Position numbers and translations under genes: made by a program
Shown here: piece by piece, positions 1-8,889 of the stretch
Layout: each line of letters opens with the position of its first letter
Numbering within the stretch: the stretch's first letter is position 1
Notes under the pieces: generated by a model
Told to the model about the DNA's origin: nothing
Seen by the model: only the letters and a program-made list of their open reading frames with translations
Database searches by the model: none
Source: Tepidibacillus decaturensis
GTDB taxonomy: Bacteria; Bacillota; Bacilli; Tepidibacillales; Tepidibacillaceae
Length of the DNA: 32,332 bases
Reading direction: 5' to 3'
Assembly: GCF_001561915.1 (NCBI RefSeq)
Contig: NZ_LSKU01000001.1
Coordinates: forward strand, 605,849 to 638,180

Positions 1-1
1 A

Positions 2-1273
2 TATCAGTTAATAAAGAGTACAAATAATTTAATTGAGTTAGAGGAAAGCATTCAAATTTATATGCAAGAAGTATTTAGTTCCTTATTGGGGGATATTTTT
101 ACACAGTTAGATCAAGTCATTAAGAAAAAGAGGCAAGATAAAGGTTGGAAAGTAAAAAGGGAAGATTGGAAAACAGTTCAATTTAGCTTTGGTGCAGTGC
201 GTTTCCGTCATACATTAATGGGAGATGAGAAAGGAACCCCCCATTATCCTTTTGATGAATGGGTGGGAATACGAAAAAACCAACGGTACAGTCCATTTGT
301 TGAAGTCAAAGTTGCAGAATTAGCAAGTGAAAACACCTATCGAGAATCTTCACGTATATTAAAAGAATGGACAGCTGTAGAAATGAGTCACCAAACGGTT
401 GGGAGTATCGTAAGACGTGTAGGGAAAGTGCAAGCACAGGCCGATAAAGAAATGGTGATGGAATTAGAGGAAGCCGCATCTTTACCTGACGGCAAAAAAG
501 TGGACTATCTATATGTCGAAGCTGATGGTGTATTTGTAAGAGGGACAGAGAAGAAAAAAAGTTTAGAAGTTCGTCATGCTATTTTACATGAAGGTTGGGA
601 TAAAAACGGCAAACGGGTTGCTTTACGCCAACCCAAAGTGATCATGACCACCCAACCCACCATGGATTTTTGGAAAGAAATACAGGCGTTTGCTGCACAC
701 CAGTATTCATTAGAACATACTCAAGTAGTTTCCAATAGCGATGGTGGGCATGGTTATACAGCAGATAAGTTTCAAGAGGCTTTCTCACAGTCCCGTTACC
801 CTGTGCTAAACCAATTAGACTCTTATCATATTGTACAAGCCCTAAATCGAGTATTCGGCGTTGAGAAGAATGAGTATAAAGATGCCATTCATAAGGCACT
901 AAAAGAACATAATCTAGAGGCATTTACTAAATGGCTTGATACTTATGAAAGTACGCTTGATGAAAACAAGCAGGTAGAAAAAGTTAAGGTATTTCGCTCA
1001 TACATACAGAATAATTGGGATCGTATTTATGATTGGAGAGAAAAGGTGCAAAATCCCCCTGAAGGAGCAAGGGGTTTGGGGGCGATGGAATCCAATCAAC
1101 GCCATGTTTCTTATCGTATGAAAAAACGGGGTATGCATTGGAGCGCCGAAGGCGGAGAAGCCATGGTAAAAATTAAACAAGGTATCTTAAATAAAACATT
1201 AAGATCTGTTTATTTAGCCCATCAGAAAAGAAGTCAAAGGAAACAACGTGATGTGAAGAAGACCGTAAAATAG
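2..1273 (+). CDS. ISLre2-family transposase, partial at the 5' end and cut by an in-frame TAG
   Basis: The protein would catalyse movement of the insertion sequence. The frame is open from base 2, and the residues before the ATG at 62 (ELEESIQIY) read like normal family sequence, so that ATG is internal and the true start lies left of the window. Family-like segments include VEADGVFVRG, SNSDGGHGYTADKF, LDSYHI and, near the end, GAMESNQRHVSYRMKKRGMHW. The frame stops at a TAG at 1271-1273, yet the same frame continues for 37 codons to a TAA at 1385-1387 and includes IRPSIGVRQGSISLYAAHST, which looks like the normal C-terminus. A single base change (for example CAG to TAG) explains the stop. 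The copy is probably inactive or impaired. Confidence 0.82.
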   Translation, partial: YQLIKSTNNLIELEESIQIYMQEVFSSLLGDIFTQLDQVIKKKRQDKGWKVKREDWKTVQFSFGAVRFRHTLMGDEKGTPHYPFDEWVGIRKNQRYSPFVEVKVAELASENTYRESSRILKEWTAVEMSHQTVGSIVRRVGKVQAQADKEMVMELEEAASLPDGKKVDYLYVEADGVFVRGTEKKKSLEVRHAILHEGWDKNGKRVALRQPKVIMTTQPTMDFWKEIQAFAAHQYSLEHTQVVSNSDGGHGYTADKFQEAFSQSRYPVLNQLDSYHIVQALNRVFGVEKNEYKDAIHKALKEHNLEAFTKWLDTYESTLDENKQVEKVKVFRSYIQNNWDRIYDWREKVQNPPEGARGLGAMESNQRHVSYRMKKRGMHWSAEGGEAMVKIKQGILNKTLRSVYLAHQKRSQRKQRDVKKTVK

Positions 1274-1387
1274 GTCCAAAATCTGCGAGAAGTAATTCGT
1301 CCATCGATCGGGGTCAGGCAAGGTTCCATTAGCTTATATGCTGCCCATTCAACGGCAATAGGAAATCTTATGAAAAGTTTACGATAA

Positions 1388-1441
1388 CCATGATTAATCA
1401 GTCAGGATCTTGCTTTTTAGAACGTGACTGATTAATCATGG
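1388..1441. repeat. Perfect 17-bp inverted repeat at the end of the insertion sequence
   Basis: CCATGATTAATCAGTCA at 1388-1404 and its exact complement at 1425-1441 enclose a 20-nt loop. It begins directly after the TAA that ends the extended transposase frame. No T-run follows on either strand, so it is not a standard intrinsic terminator. It could be a structural end of the element or a hairpin that blocks read-through. Confidence 0.85.
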
Positions 1442-1728
1442 CCACCAAACAGTAGTGCGGTAGCCTGTGCATAGCGTACAAAAATAGGATGCTGATATTA
1501 TTAGTATTAAAGCTTGACCGAGAAAAACTTGACACAAACAATGAACCGACCGCCTTTATGAATCGATTCTATTGTATTGTATAATAAAAATTTTTAGAGT
1601 TTCGACTAATTTCGACGTTTTTTTAATATTTATCTGTTATCATAAATCATAAATACGAAAAATGTAACAATTTGTCTTCTGAAATATAAACTTATTAATT
1701 TTAATTTTTTTTAAAAAGGATTGATTGT
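1442..1728. other. Gene-free interval between the insertion sequence and the cas operon
   Basis: No coding frame is convincing here. It must hold the right end of the insertion sequence and the promoter of the cas operon. A TATAAT lies at 1580-1585 but has no good -35 box 16-18 bp upstream. A TTGACA at 1529-1534 is too far away to pair with it. A 10-bp palindrome GAATCGATTC lies at 1560-1569. The last part, 1621-1728, is very A/T-rich and ends in the cas6 ribosome binding site, AAAAGGA at 1714-1720. Confidence 0.6.
1601..1616. promoter_or_regulatory. Tandem TTCGAC motif, possible operator of the cas operon
   Basis: TTCGAC occurs at 1601-1606 and again at 1611-1616, exactly 10 bp apart, so both copies face the same side of the helix. 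They lie 16-31 bp downstream of a TATAAT at 1580-1585, where a repressor would block early transcription. Regulatory function is inferred from the geometry only. Confidence 0.3.
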
Positions 1729-2463
1729 GTGAGAGTATCGATAAAATTACGATTTGAAAAACCTTTAATTCTACCATTACATTATCATCATATCATTCAG
1801 GCAGTTGTTTTAAAATGGCTCAACGATGAGAATTATAGTAAGTTTATACATAATACGGGATATGAATACAATAACAGAAAATTTAAAATGTATACCTTTT
1901 CTAGGTTGGAAGGCAAGTTTATAATTGATAAACATAACAAAACAATAACTTATTTTGATGAGGCTAATCTGCTAGTATCAACAGCCGATGATGAATTTCT
2001 AAAATATCTCGTTAATAACATTTTGATAAACAGTGATTTTAATATTTTGGGAAACGAAGTGTTGATCGATCAAATTAAACTCATTCATCCAGATATCAAG
2101 ACTAAGGGAAGGTTTAGAACAAAATCTCCGATTGTTGTATATAGCACTTTTGAACATAATGGCAATAAAAAAACATATTATTATAACCCGATGGAAAATG
2201 AGTTTGAACAACTGATTAGAGATAACTTAATAAAAAAATATATTGCCTTTTATAATATAGAACCTTCTGATACAAGTTTTAAATTGGTTCCTATTAAAAA
2301 TAAAAATTTGAAAGAAAATATTATTTTATATAAAGGGATTGTGATCAAAGGTTGGAGCGGAGAATTTGATATTGAAGGTTCAGAAGAACTTATCAAGATC
2401 GCTTATGACGCAGGGCTGGGTTCTAAGAATTCCCAAGGATTTGGTTGCATCGAATTAATATAG
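1729..2463 (+). CDS. cas6: CRISPR-associated endoribonuclease Cas6 (type I-B)
   Basis: Cas6 cuts the array transcript inside each repeat and leaves an 8-nt repeat handle on each crRNA. The 244-residue protein has the usual Cas6 length. The glycine-rich loop near the C-terminus, GLGSKNSQGFG (residues 229-239), is a family hallmark that contacts the repeat RNA. H18, H20 and H21 in LHYHH lie where the catalytic histidine is expected. The start is a GTG preceded by AAAAGGA 8 bases upstream. It is the first gene of the operon, with 13 bases to cas8b. The frame is intact, unlike its neighbour. Confidence 0.9.
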   Translation: MRVSIKLRFEKPLILPLHYHHIIQAVVLKWLNDENYSKFIHNTGYEYNNRKFKMYTFSRLEGKFIIDKHNKTITYFDEANLLVSTADDEFLKYLVNNILINSDFNILGNEVLIDQIKLIHPDIKTKGRFRTKSPIVVYSTFEHNGNKKTYYYNPMENEFEQLIRDNLIKKYIAFYNIEPSDTSFKLVPIKNKNLKENIILYKGIVIKGWSGEFDIEGSEELIKIAYDAGLGSKNSQGFGCIELI

Positions 2464-2476
2464 GGGGTGATAAAAA

Positions 2477-4404
2477 TTGATTGAAGGATTTGTTCAAATC
2501 GGTAAAGCAGTTGGCTATTCAATTGAGAGTTTGGTTGAAAAAGCAGAATCAATAAGAAAAAATAAGGTGCTTCAAGTATTGAAACTGAACTTTAAAGAAA
2601 ATAGTTTAGAAGTTGATGTAACTGAAGAAATGACAGACGATAGTGCGAGAAAGTATCTCTATATTAATCAAGGTAAAGGAAATATAGAGATGTGGTATGC
2701 GACATCAACAAAATTAGATAATTTTTTAACAGAAACATTGTATAATCTTACAAAAAAAATTTTGGAAACGAATTAAATAAAAAAATTAAAGAAATTTTTG
2801 ATAATTTCTATGTTGACCTAGGGGAAAACATAAAAGATAAATATCGTTATGCTCTTAATTTGGCAAAATATCTTGGCACTGAAAAAGAAGTTAAGGAAAT
2901 ATATAGTGAATTAAAACAAAATCATAAAGAGGATAAGGATATAGTCAAAGAACTAGCAAAGGAATTTGAAAAATATCTTAAAAAGAATTTCAATATGAAA
3001 TTAAATGAAATTGGTTTATTTACAGTACTAATAGATGATGTTCCACTTGTATTTTATAAAGAGTATCAAAAAGTAGTTCTTGAAGATAAATTGATATCAA
3101 AATCAAGGACAAAAAAGAAAAAGGAAGAAGGAAATTTTAAGCAACATATATGCCATTTATGTGGTGGAACTGATGAGGTCTCTTCAGATATTAAATTTGA
3201 TATTAAGTACTATATTAAAGACAAAATAACTTTTGCGAGTGATTTCGACGAAAATAGATTTTATAAAAATATGCAATTGTGCCAAAACTGCAAAAAAATA
3301 TTAAGTCAGCTGAAGTTTATATTAGAAAAATCTCGATACCAGATTGGGATTTTTTAAAGTTTATCTAGTACCTCATTTTATTTATGGTGCACCGCTAAAT
3401 AAAGAGGAACTTGAACATTCAATTAAAAAATAAATTCTTCATTTAATACAGCAAAAAACCTTAAGGATATAGAAATGTTTGAAAAAGATATCCTTGAATC
3501 TCTTGATCTAAGAAATGAAGAAAGTTACTTTCTTCTAAATTTTATCTTCTACAAACCAAGTAACCAAGCAACCAAAATTCAAAGATTAATCAAGGATATA
3601 TCACCATCCATTTTTAGGAGAATTGGCGAGGCTGCGATTAAGGCGAATAAAAGAATGAGGGAAGGATTAAATCAGGAATTTTTTAAGTCGTATGTAGGAC
3701 TTCAGAACCTATATTATATGATTCCTGTTAAAGTTAAACAGGGTGATGTCACTAAATACAGGGATTTGCTTGATCTTTATGATGCCCTGTTTACAGGCAG
3801 GCCAATAAAGAAACAGCATTTAATAGATAAATTTATCGAGGCAATTAATGTGAAACGGTTAGATAAAGAAGGATACAATTTAAAATCAGACCAAGACAAA
3901 ATCGACTGGACTCTTTCAATAGCATTTTATCTTCTAAATGCAAATATGCTGATTAAGTTTTTTGAATTTACCGGTTGTTTAAAGGAGGGAAATCCATTGA
4001 ATATTTCTGCATTGAAAGTAAGTGATGGGATTAAAACGTTTATTGAAAAAATGAATTACAACGAACAGCAAAGCGCCATGTTTATCTTAGGCTATCTTAT
4101 TGGAGAAATAGGTAATGCTCAGTATAGAAGGCTTGACGGAAATAAACCGATATTAAACAAACTGAATTTTAATGGGATTGATAAGACGAAGATTGTCAGG
4201 CTAACGAACGATGTTTTTGCAAAATTAAAGCAGGAAAAAATAAGAGCTTTTAATGAAGTTACATATTTTGAACTTAAAAGACTTATCGATTCAAACATTG
4301 CTTCCTGGAAGTTAAACAAAAATGAAAATTTATTCTATCTGCTTTCAGGTTATTCTTTTGCAACCACCCAACCAATATTAAAGGAGGAAAATAAGCATGA
4401 ATAA
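2477..4404 (+). pseudogene. cas8b: Cas8b (Csh1-type) large subunit of type I-B Cascade, broken by three frame changes
   Basis: Cas8b is the large subunit that recognises the PAM and recruits Cas3. Here it is spread over several frames. Frame 1 begins at a TTG at 2477 (ribosome binding site AGGGGGTG) and ends at 2776. The next piece enters around an A8 run (2752-2759) and ends at 3357. A short piece carrying YLVPHFIYGAPLN follows a T6 run (3350-3355) and ends at 3433. The last piece enters at an A6 run (3425-3430) and ends at 4404. Removing one T and adding one A at two sites gives about 642 residues, a normal Cas8b length. Two CxxC pairs (codons near 3151/3160 and 3280/3289) form the zinc-finger-like motif of Csh1 proteins. 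The gene sits between cas6 and cas7 and overlaps the cas7 start by 8 bases. The identity rests on position, length and the zinc motif. Whether the breaks are real or base-calling errors is open. Confidence 0.85.
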
Positions 4405-5272
4405 TAACGAAATCTTATATCTTTATGATGCAAAAATGACAAATCCTAATGGTGATCCTGATGAAGAAAACAGACCCCGTATGGATTATGAGCGGGATAT
4501 AAATCTTGTATCTGATTTAAGGTTAAAAAGATATGTAAGGGATTATTTACTGGACAAGGGATATGATTTATTTGTGAGAAAGATGGATGAAAAGTCAGTT
4601 ACTGCTGAAGGAAGAGTAAAACAAATGAAAGATTTTTCAGAAGAAGCAATTTTAAATGAACTTATCGACGTTAGGTTGTTTGGTGCTACAATGCCGGTAA
4701 AAGGCGATAACAAGACATTTATCGGTCCTGTTCAATTTAACTGGGGCTATTCCCTTAATAAAGTCGAACTTCTAGAATCAAGTATTACTTCTCATTTTTC
4801 CTCAGATGAAAAGGCACAGCAAGGAACTATCGGTAAAGATTATCGGGTAAAATATTCTCTTATTGCTTTTTCAGGAGTGGTTAGTGGTAAAAGGGCCAAA
4901 AAAACCAAATTAACGGAAAGTGATTTGGAACTTCTCGACGAATCTATGAAACATGCCATTCCTAATCTTGCGACAAGGAGTAAAATAGGTCAGTATCCAA
5001 GACTTTATTTAAGAGTAGCATATAAGGATTCCGAAACGATTCTTGGAGATTTGAGAGATTATATCAGACTTGAAGAAAAGGTTGAAAATATAAGGGACAT
5101 CAAAGAAGTATCTCTCGATATTACCGATCTTGTTTCATTATTAAATAAAAATAAAAGTAAAATTGACAAGATTTACTATTTTATTGATGAACGTCTGGAA
5201 ATAAAGATGGCTGACACAGTTGGCAAATTATCCGAGGTATTAAACGGTTTCGAACTTGTTGAAGTAAAGTAA
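4397..5272 (+). CDS. cas7: Cas7 (Csh2-type) backbone subunit of type I-B Cascade
   Basis: Cas7 polymerises along the crRNA spacer to form the backbone of the surveillance complex. The 291-residue protein opens with YLYDAKMTNPNGDPDEENRP, characteristic of Csh2/Cas7b, and contains VRLFGATMPVKG and the GPVQFNWGYSLNKV segment typical of the family. The ATG at 4397 overlaps the end of cas8b and is preceded by AAGGAGG, so the two are translationally coupled. cas5 follows within a few bases. The frame is intact. Confidence 0.93.
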   Translation: MNNNEILYLYDAKMTNPNGDPDEENRPRMDYERDINLVSDLRLKRYVRDYLLDKGYDLFVRKMDEKSVTAEGRVKQMKDFSEEAILNELIDVRLFGATMPVKGDNKTFIGPVQFNWGYSLNKVELLESSITSHFSSDEKAQQGTIGKDYRVKYSLIAFSGVVSGKRAKKTKLTESDLELLDESMKHAIPNLATRSKIGQYPRLYLRVAYKDSETILGDLRDYIRLEEKVENIRDIKEVSLDITDLVSLLNKNKSKIDKIYYFIDERLEIKMADTVGKLSEVLNGFELVEVK

Positions 5273-5282
5273 GGTGAAAATA

Positions 5283-6005
5283 ATGAATTTTTTAATATTT
5301 GATATAAAGGGAAGGTACGCTCATTTCAGGAAATTTTACACCAATTCTTCTTCTCTATCCTATTCAGTTCCTCCCAGAACAACTATAGAAGGGATTATTG
5401 CAGCGATATTGGGCTATGAAAGGGATAGTTATTACGATATTCTTTCAACAGAAAAACTTAATATCGCTGTAAGGAAAATTTCACCTACAAAAAAAATTAT
5501 TCAAACTTTAAATTACATTAAAGCTACATCAAGGGATAGCGTAACAGATTTAAAAGAAGGGCATACTCAGATTCCGTTTGAAATAGTTACTGGAGACAAG
5601 GGAGTTATCTATAGAGTTTATGTTAACCATTCAGATCATATAATAATGGAAGAACTTGAAAATAGAATTAAAAACGGACAATACCATTATATCCCTTACT
5701 TAGGTGCTGCCCCTTTTAACTGCAACTTAAATTATATAGGGAATTTTACAGCAATAGAGCAAAATACAAATGATTTTATCGAGATAAGCACAATCATTAG
5801 ACAAAGTTTAATAGCTGATAAAGGAATTGATATTAAAGGAATGAATTTAAGCTTAATGAAAGAGAAAATGTCGAGGGATTTTTTCGAAGATAGAATAATA
5901 AAAGAAGTTGAAGATTATATTTACGATGAAGAGGGTCATCCTTTAAGAGTAAAGTTACAGGGAAACTTTTATAGAATAAACGATGAAAATATAGTTTTGA
6001 TGTAA
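5283..6005 (+). CDS. cas5: Cas5 (Cas5h/Cas5b-type) subunit of type I-B Cascade
   Basis: Cas5 binds the 5' handle of the crRNA and caps the Cas7 filament. The N-terminus FDIKGRYAHFRKFYTNSSS and the following YSVPPRTTIEGIIAAILG are the signature of the Cas5 family of type I-B. I prefer the ATG at 5283, which has AAGGTG at 5271-5276 as ribosome binding site. A GTG at 5274 in the same frame would add three residues. The protein is about 240 residues, normal for the family. It directly follows cas7 and is separated from cas3 by a small hairpin. Confidence 0.9.
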   Translation: MNFLIFDIKGRYAHFRKFYTNSSSLSYSVPPRTTIEGIIAAILGYERDSYYDILSTEKLNIAVRKISPTKKIIQTLNYIKATSRDSVTDLKEGHTQIPFEIVTGDKGVIYRVYVNHSDHIIMEELENRIKNGQYHYIPYLGAAPFNCNLNYIGNFTAIEQNTNDFIEISTIIRQSLIADKGIDIKGMNLSLMKEKMSRDFFEDRIIKEVEDYIYDEEGHPLRVKLQGNFYRINDENIVLM

Positions 6006-6006
6006 T

Positions 6007-6032
6007 GTGCCTAGTAATGGCACTTATTTTTT
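6007..6032 (+). terminator. Weak hairpin with T-rich tail between cas5 and cas3
   Basis: GTGCC (6007-6011) pairs with GGCAC (6019-6023) around a 7-nt loop and is followed by TTATTTTTT. The 5-bp stem is short, so it may only attenuate transcription into cas3 rather than stop it. It starts just after the cas5 stop and ends before the cas3 ribosome binding site. Confidence 0.4.
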
Positions 6033-6046
6033 AGGGGGGGTTAATT

Positions 6047-8380
6047 ATGGAATTCTATTCTCATCCTGATAAAAAACTTATTGTTCATCTTCAAGAAGTA
6101 TTTAATATAAATAAAGATAAAGTAGAAGATAAGTTTCTGAAAGCTTATGAAATTATGGCTTACGGTCATGATTTTGGAAAATTTACAACATATTTTCAAA
6201 AATATTTGCTTGGCGGGAAACGTAATAAATTTAGTGATCACAGTTTTACTTCCGCACTATTCGTCGGATTTTGTGCTATCAAGGAATTTGGGGAGAATAA
6301 TTCTATACCGTTAATTATATTTAATACAGTCTTACACCATCATGGCAATTTAGAAAATCCGTCCAACGATTTACCGTCAAGTTTCAAAGAAATAACCCCT
6401 AATGATTATTTGATATTGGAAAAAATTGAAATCGTCAGAAAACAGATAGAAGATTTATCTATAAATAGAGATGATATTGGAAAGGTCTATCGTATTTTAG
6501 GGTATGAAGATTGTTTTAAAGAATTCTTACATGTTAATATTGAAGAATTGATGAAAAAAATTAAAAGAATTGAAGTACTAACGGAAAGAAACAATAAAAC
6601 GGATGAAAATTATTTTATCCATCAAACTCTTTATTCTGCCTTAATTTCTGCAGATAAACTAAGCGCTTCCGGAACATTAATTCCTGAAGAAAAATATGTG
6701 ACTTATGTTGATCTGAATAGGGAAAGGGAAGAAAAAATAAAAGGAAAGAGTGGGGAAATAAATAGGATTAGAAGGGAAATATTTGAGAGTATCCAAGAAA
6801 ATATCCAAAGAAGTTATGACAAAACGAGATTATTCACGATAACTTCACCGACCGGAACAGGAAAAACGTATGCTGGATTCTTTGCTGCCCTAAAATTAAA
6901 AGAACTGTTGAATGATAATAGAAAAATTATTTATTCTCTTCCGTTTACATCAATTATTGAGCAGAATTATGATGTTATCAAAGATCTTTTTGCAAATATT
7001 GAAGATTTTGAAAGCGAAAAAGGTAGGTATTTAATAAAGCATCACAGTCTTGCCAATATGGATTACAATACGGATAAATACGATATTGATAAATTAAGAG
7101 CGGAGTTGTTAATTGAAAATTGGAACAGCGGTATTGTGATAACAACCTTTGTGCAGTTCCTTGAAACTTTAATCGGTACAAGAAACAGAATGCTAAAAAA
7201 ATTGACTAGCATGAAAGGCTCCATTATTCTCTTGGATGAAGTACAGGCAATAGATATTTCGCTTCTCCCCTTGGTAGACCATGTACTTAAGAAAGCTAGT
7301 GAATTATTCGATTTAAGAATCATAATGATGACGGCAACAAAACCGTTTATACTTAATGGGGCCGTTGAACTTTTGGCAGATCATCAAAAGTATTTTAAAT
7401 TTTTCAATCGCACTAAAATAATACCTATACTGGAAAAGAAAAATATTCTTGATTTCATTGAAGAGTTCAATAACAATATTGAGAACAAATCCTATTTAAT
7501 CGTCTGTAATACAATCAATGAGTCAATAAAAATATTTAACGGGTTAAAAAATATCGGCAGAGATATATTTTACCTTTCTACGAATCTATTACCTGTACAT
7601 AGAAGAAAAAGAATTGAAGAAGTAAAAGCAGCTCTTGATCAAGGGGAAAAAATAATCCTTGTTTCTACTCAAGTAGTTGAAGCCGGTGTTGATTTCGACT
7701 TTGATGTCGTAATAAGAGATATAGGACCGATCGACTCAATTATCCAGTGTAGCGGAAGGTGCAATCGAAATGGCTTAAAAGATATCGGCGAAGTATATAT
7801 TTACTCATTATATGATGATGAGAAAGAAGCGGAAGAAACGTTATATGCCAAATATGTATATGGTAATTCAACGTTAAATGTTGTTAAAGAGATTCTACAA
7901 AATCAAGCCGAGATATACGAAGAAGATTATTTTAAATTAATCGAACAATATTATACAAAGATTCAAGAGAAAAAAAATAAAGATAAATCAGAAAAACTGA
8001 TTAATTCCATTATTTCTATGAATTTTTCTGGTGATAAGTCAGCGAATGAAGAGAAAGATAGAATACCTTTACAAAAGTTTTCATTAATAGAAAACAATGC
8101 TGGCTATTTTGATGGATTTATTATATATGACCAAACGGCAAAAAAGGTATTTGACAGGTACCTTGAAATGATTAAAGAGAAGAATTTTTATAAAAGCAGA
8201 GAAATTTATCTGGAAATAAAAAACACCTTAAGGGATTATACTGTTTCGCTTCCGGTGAAATATCAAGGTATTTTTAATGAACAATATGGGCTGCATGTTC
8301 TTCCCTATGAGGGCGTAGAAGATTACTACAATATGATAACAGGATTCATTAGGGAAGAAAAAGGTTACGATATATTGTAG
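6047..8380 (+). CDS. cas3: Cas3 nuclease-helicase, HD domain fused to SF2 helicase
   Basis: Cas3 is recruited to the R-loop and unwinds and degrades the target DNA. The 777-residue protein starts with an HD nuclease: H14, the H41-D42 pair in GHDFGK, H65 in SDHS and the HHHG at 97-100. The helicase follows, with Walker A SPTGTGKT (267-274; K273), the DEVQ box (397-400), a TAT motif in MMTATKP, VVEAGVDF and the arginine-finger motif QCSGRCNRNG starting at Q567. All key residues are present and the frame is intact. The ATG at 6047 has an AGGGGGGG ribosome binding site. The HD-first layout and length fit type I-B Cas3. Confidence 0.95.
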   Translation: MEFYSHPDKKLIVHLQEVFNINKDKVEDKFLKAYEIMAYGHDFGKFTTYFQKYLLGGKRNKFSDHSFTSALFVGFCAIKEFGENNSIPLIIFNTVLHHHGNLENPSNDLPSSFKEITPNDYLILEKIEIVRKQIEDLSINRDDIGKVYRILGYEDCFKEFLHVNIEELMKKIKRIEVLTERNNKTDENYFIHQTLYSALISADKLSASGTLIPEEKYVTYVDLNREREEKIKGKSGEINRIRREIFESIQENIQRSYDKTRLFTITSPTGTGKTYAGFFAALKLKELLNDNRKIIYSLPFTSIIEQNYDVIKDLFANIEDFESEKGRYLIKHHSLANMDYNTDKYDIDKLRAELLIENWNSGIVITTFVQFLETLIGTRNRMLKKLTSMKGSIILLDEVQAIDISLLPLVDHVLKKASELFDLRIIMMTATKPFILNGAVELLADHQKYFKFFNRTKIIPILEKKNILDFIEEFNNNIENKSYLIVCNTINESIKIFNGLKNIGRDIFYLSTNLLPVHRRKRIEEVKAALDQGEKIILVSTQVVEAGVDFDFDVVIRDIGPIDSIIQCSGRCNRNGLKDIGEVYIYSLYDDEKEAEETLYAKYVYGNSTLNVVKEILQNQAEIYEEDYFKLIEQYYTKIQEKKNKDKSEKLINSIISMNFSGDKSANEEKDRIPLQKFSLIENNAGYFDGFIIYDQTAKKVFDRYLEMIKEKNFYKSREIYLEIKNTLRDYTVSLPVKYQGIFNEQYGLHVLPYEGVEDYYNMITGFIREEKGYDIL

Positions 8381-8390
8381 AGGTGCTGCC

Positions 8391-8881
8391 ATGGAAGTTA
8401 ATGGGACTTTAATATGGTATTACAATATTTGCAAAAGGGAAGTTTGGCTGATATCGCATGGTATTATACCAGATCAGCAGAATGAAAATGTGGATTTGGG
8501 TAGATTCATTCACGAAAATTATTACAAGCGAAGCAAAAAAGAGATTCAATTCGGCAATGTAGTATTTGATGTTCTATATGAAACTGGTAATGAATTAGTT
8601 ATTGGAGAAACAAAAAAACTTCTAAATTTATGGAAGCTTCACAATGGCAGCTACTATTTTATTTAAAAATTTTAAAAGATGCCAATATCAAGGCTAAGGG
8701 AGTACTGCAATATCCCGAAGAAAGAAAGAGAATTGATGTTGAACTTGATGAAGAAAAAGAAGCGAAATTAAATATGATGATAGATGAAATAGAGGCTATT
8801 ATAGATAAGCCTTCTCCACCTGTAGTTGAAAAGATAAATATGTGTCGGAATTGTGCTTACAAAGAATATTGTTACTCCTAG
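8391..8881 (+). pseudogene. cas4: Cas4 exonuclease, one frameshift in a run of seven A
   Basis: Cas4 is a RecB-like iron-sulphur nuclease that trims pre-spacers and sets their PAM and orientation. The first frame (8391-8666) covers the N-terminus, including the cysteine in NICKREVW and the GETKK segment. The rest is in another frame, from ASQWQLLFYLKIL to the C-terminal cluster CRNCAYKEYC. Adding one A to the A7 run at 8612-8618 joins them into a 163-residue protein with GETKKTSKFMEASQW, exactly as expected for Cas4. In the reading phase the site is A_AAA_AAA followed by C, which could also support -1 slippage. It lies 10 bases after cas3 and 8 before cas1. Confidence 0.88.
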
Positions 8882-8889
8882 GAGGTTAT

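Larger units (their letters stand above)
1..1441 (+). mobile_element. ISLre2-family insertion sequence, 3' part
   Basis: The left edge of the window lies inside this element: the transposase frame is open to base 2 with no start codon, so the left end is outside. The transposase resembles the ISLre2 (UPF0236) family. A perfect 17-bp inverted repeat at 1388-1441 follows the transposase frame and may belong to the element end. The exact right boundary and any target-site duplication cannot be placed without a second copy; it could lie anywhere between about 1441 and 1560. Confidence 0.7.

Noticed and set aside
62-64. ATG at 62 as the transposase start
   Set aside because: The frame is open to base 2 and the upstream residues look like family sequence, so the true start lies outside the window.
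1529-1585. TTGACA at 1529 paired with TATAAT at 1580 as a cas promoter
   Set aside because: The distance of 45 bp between the boxes is far from the 16-18 bp needed.
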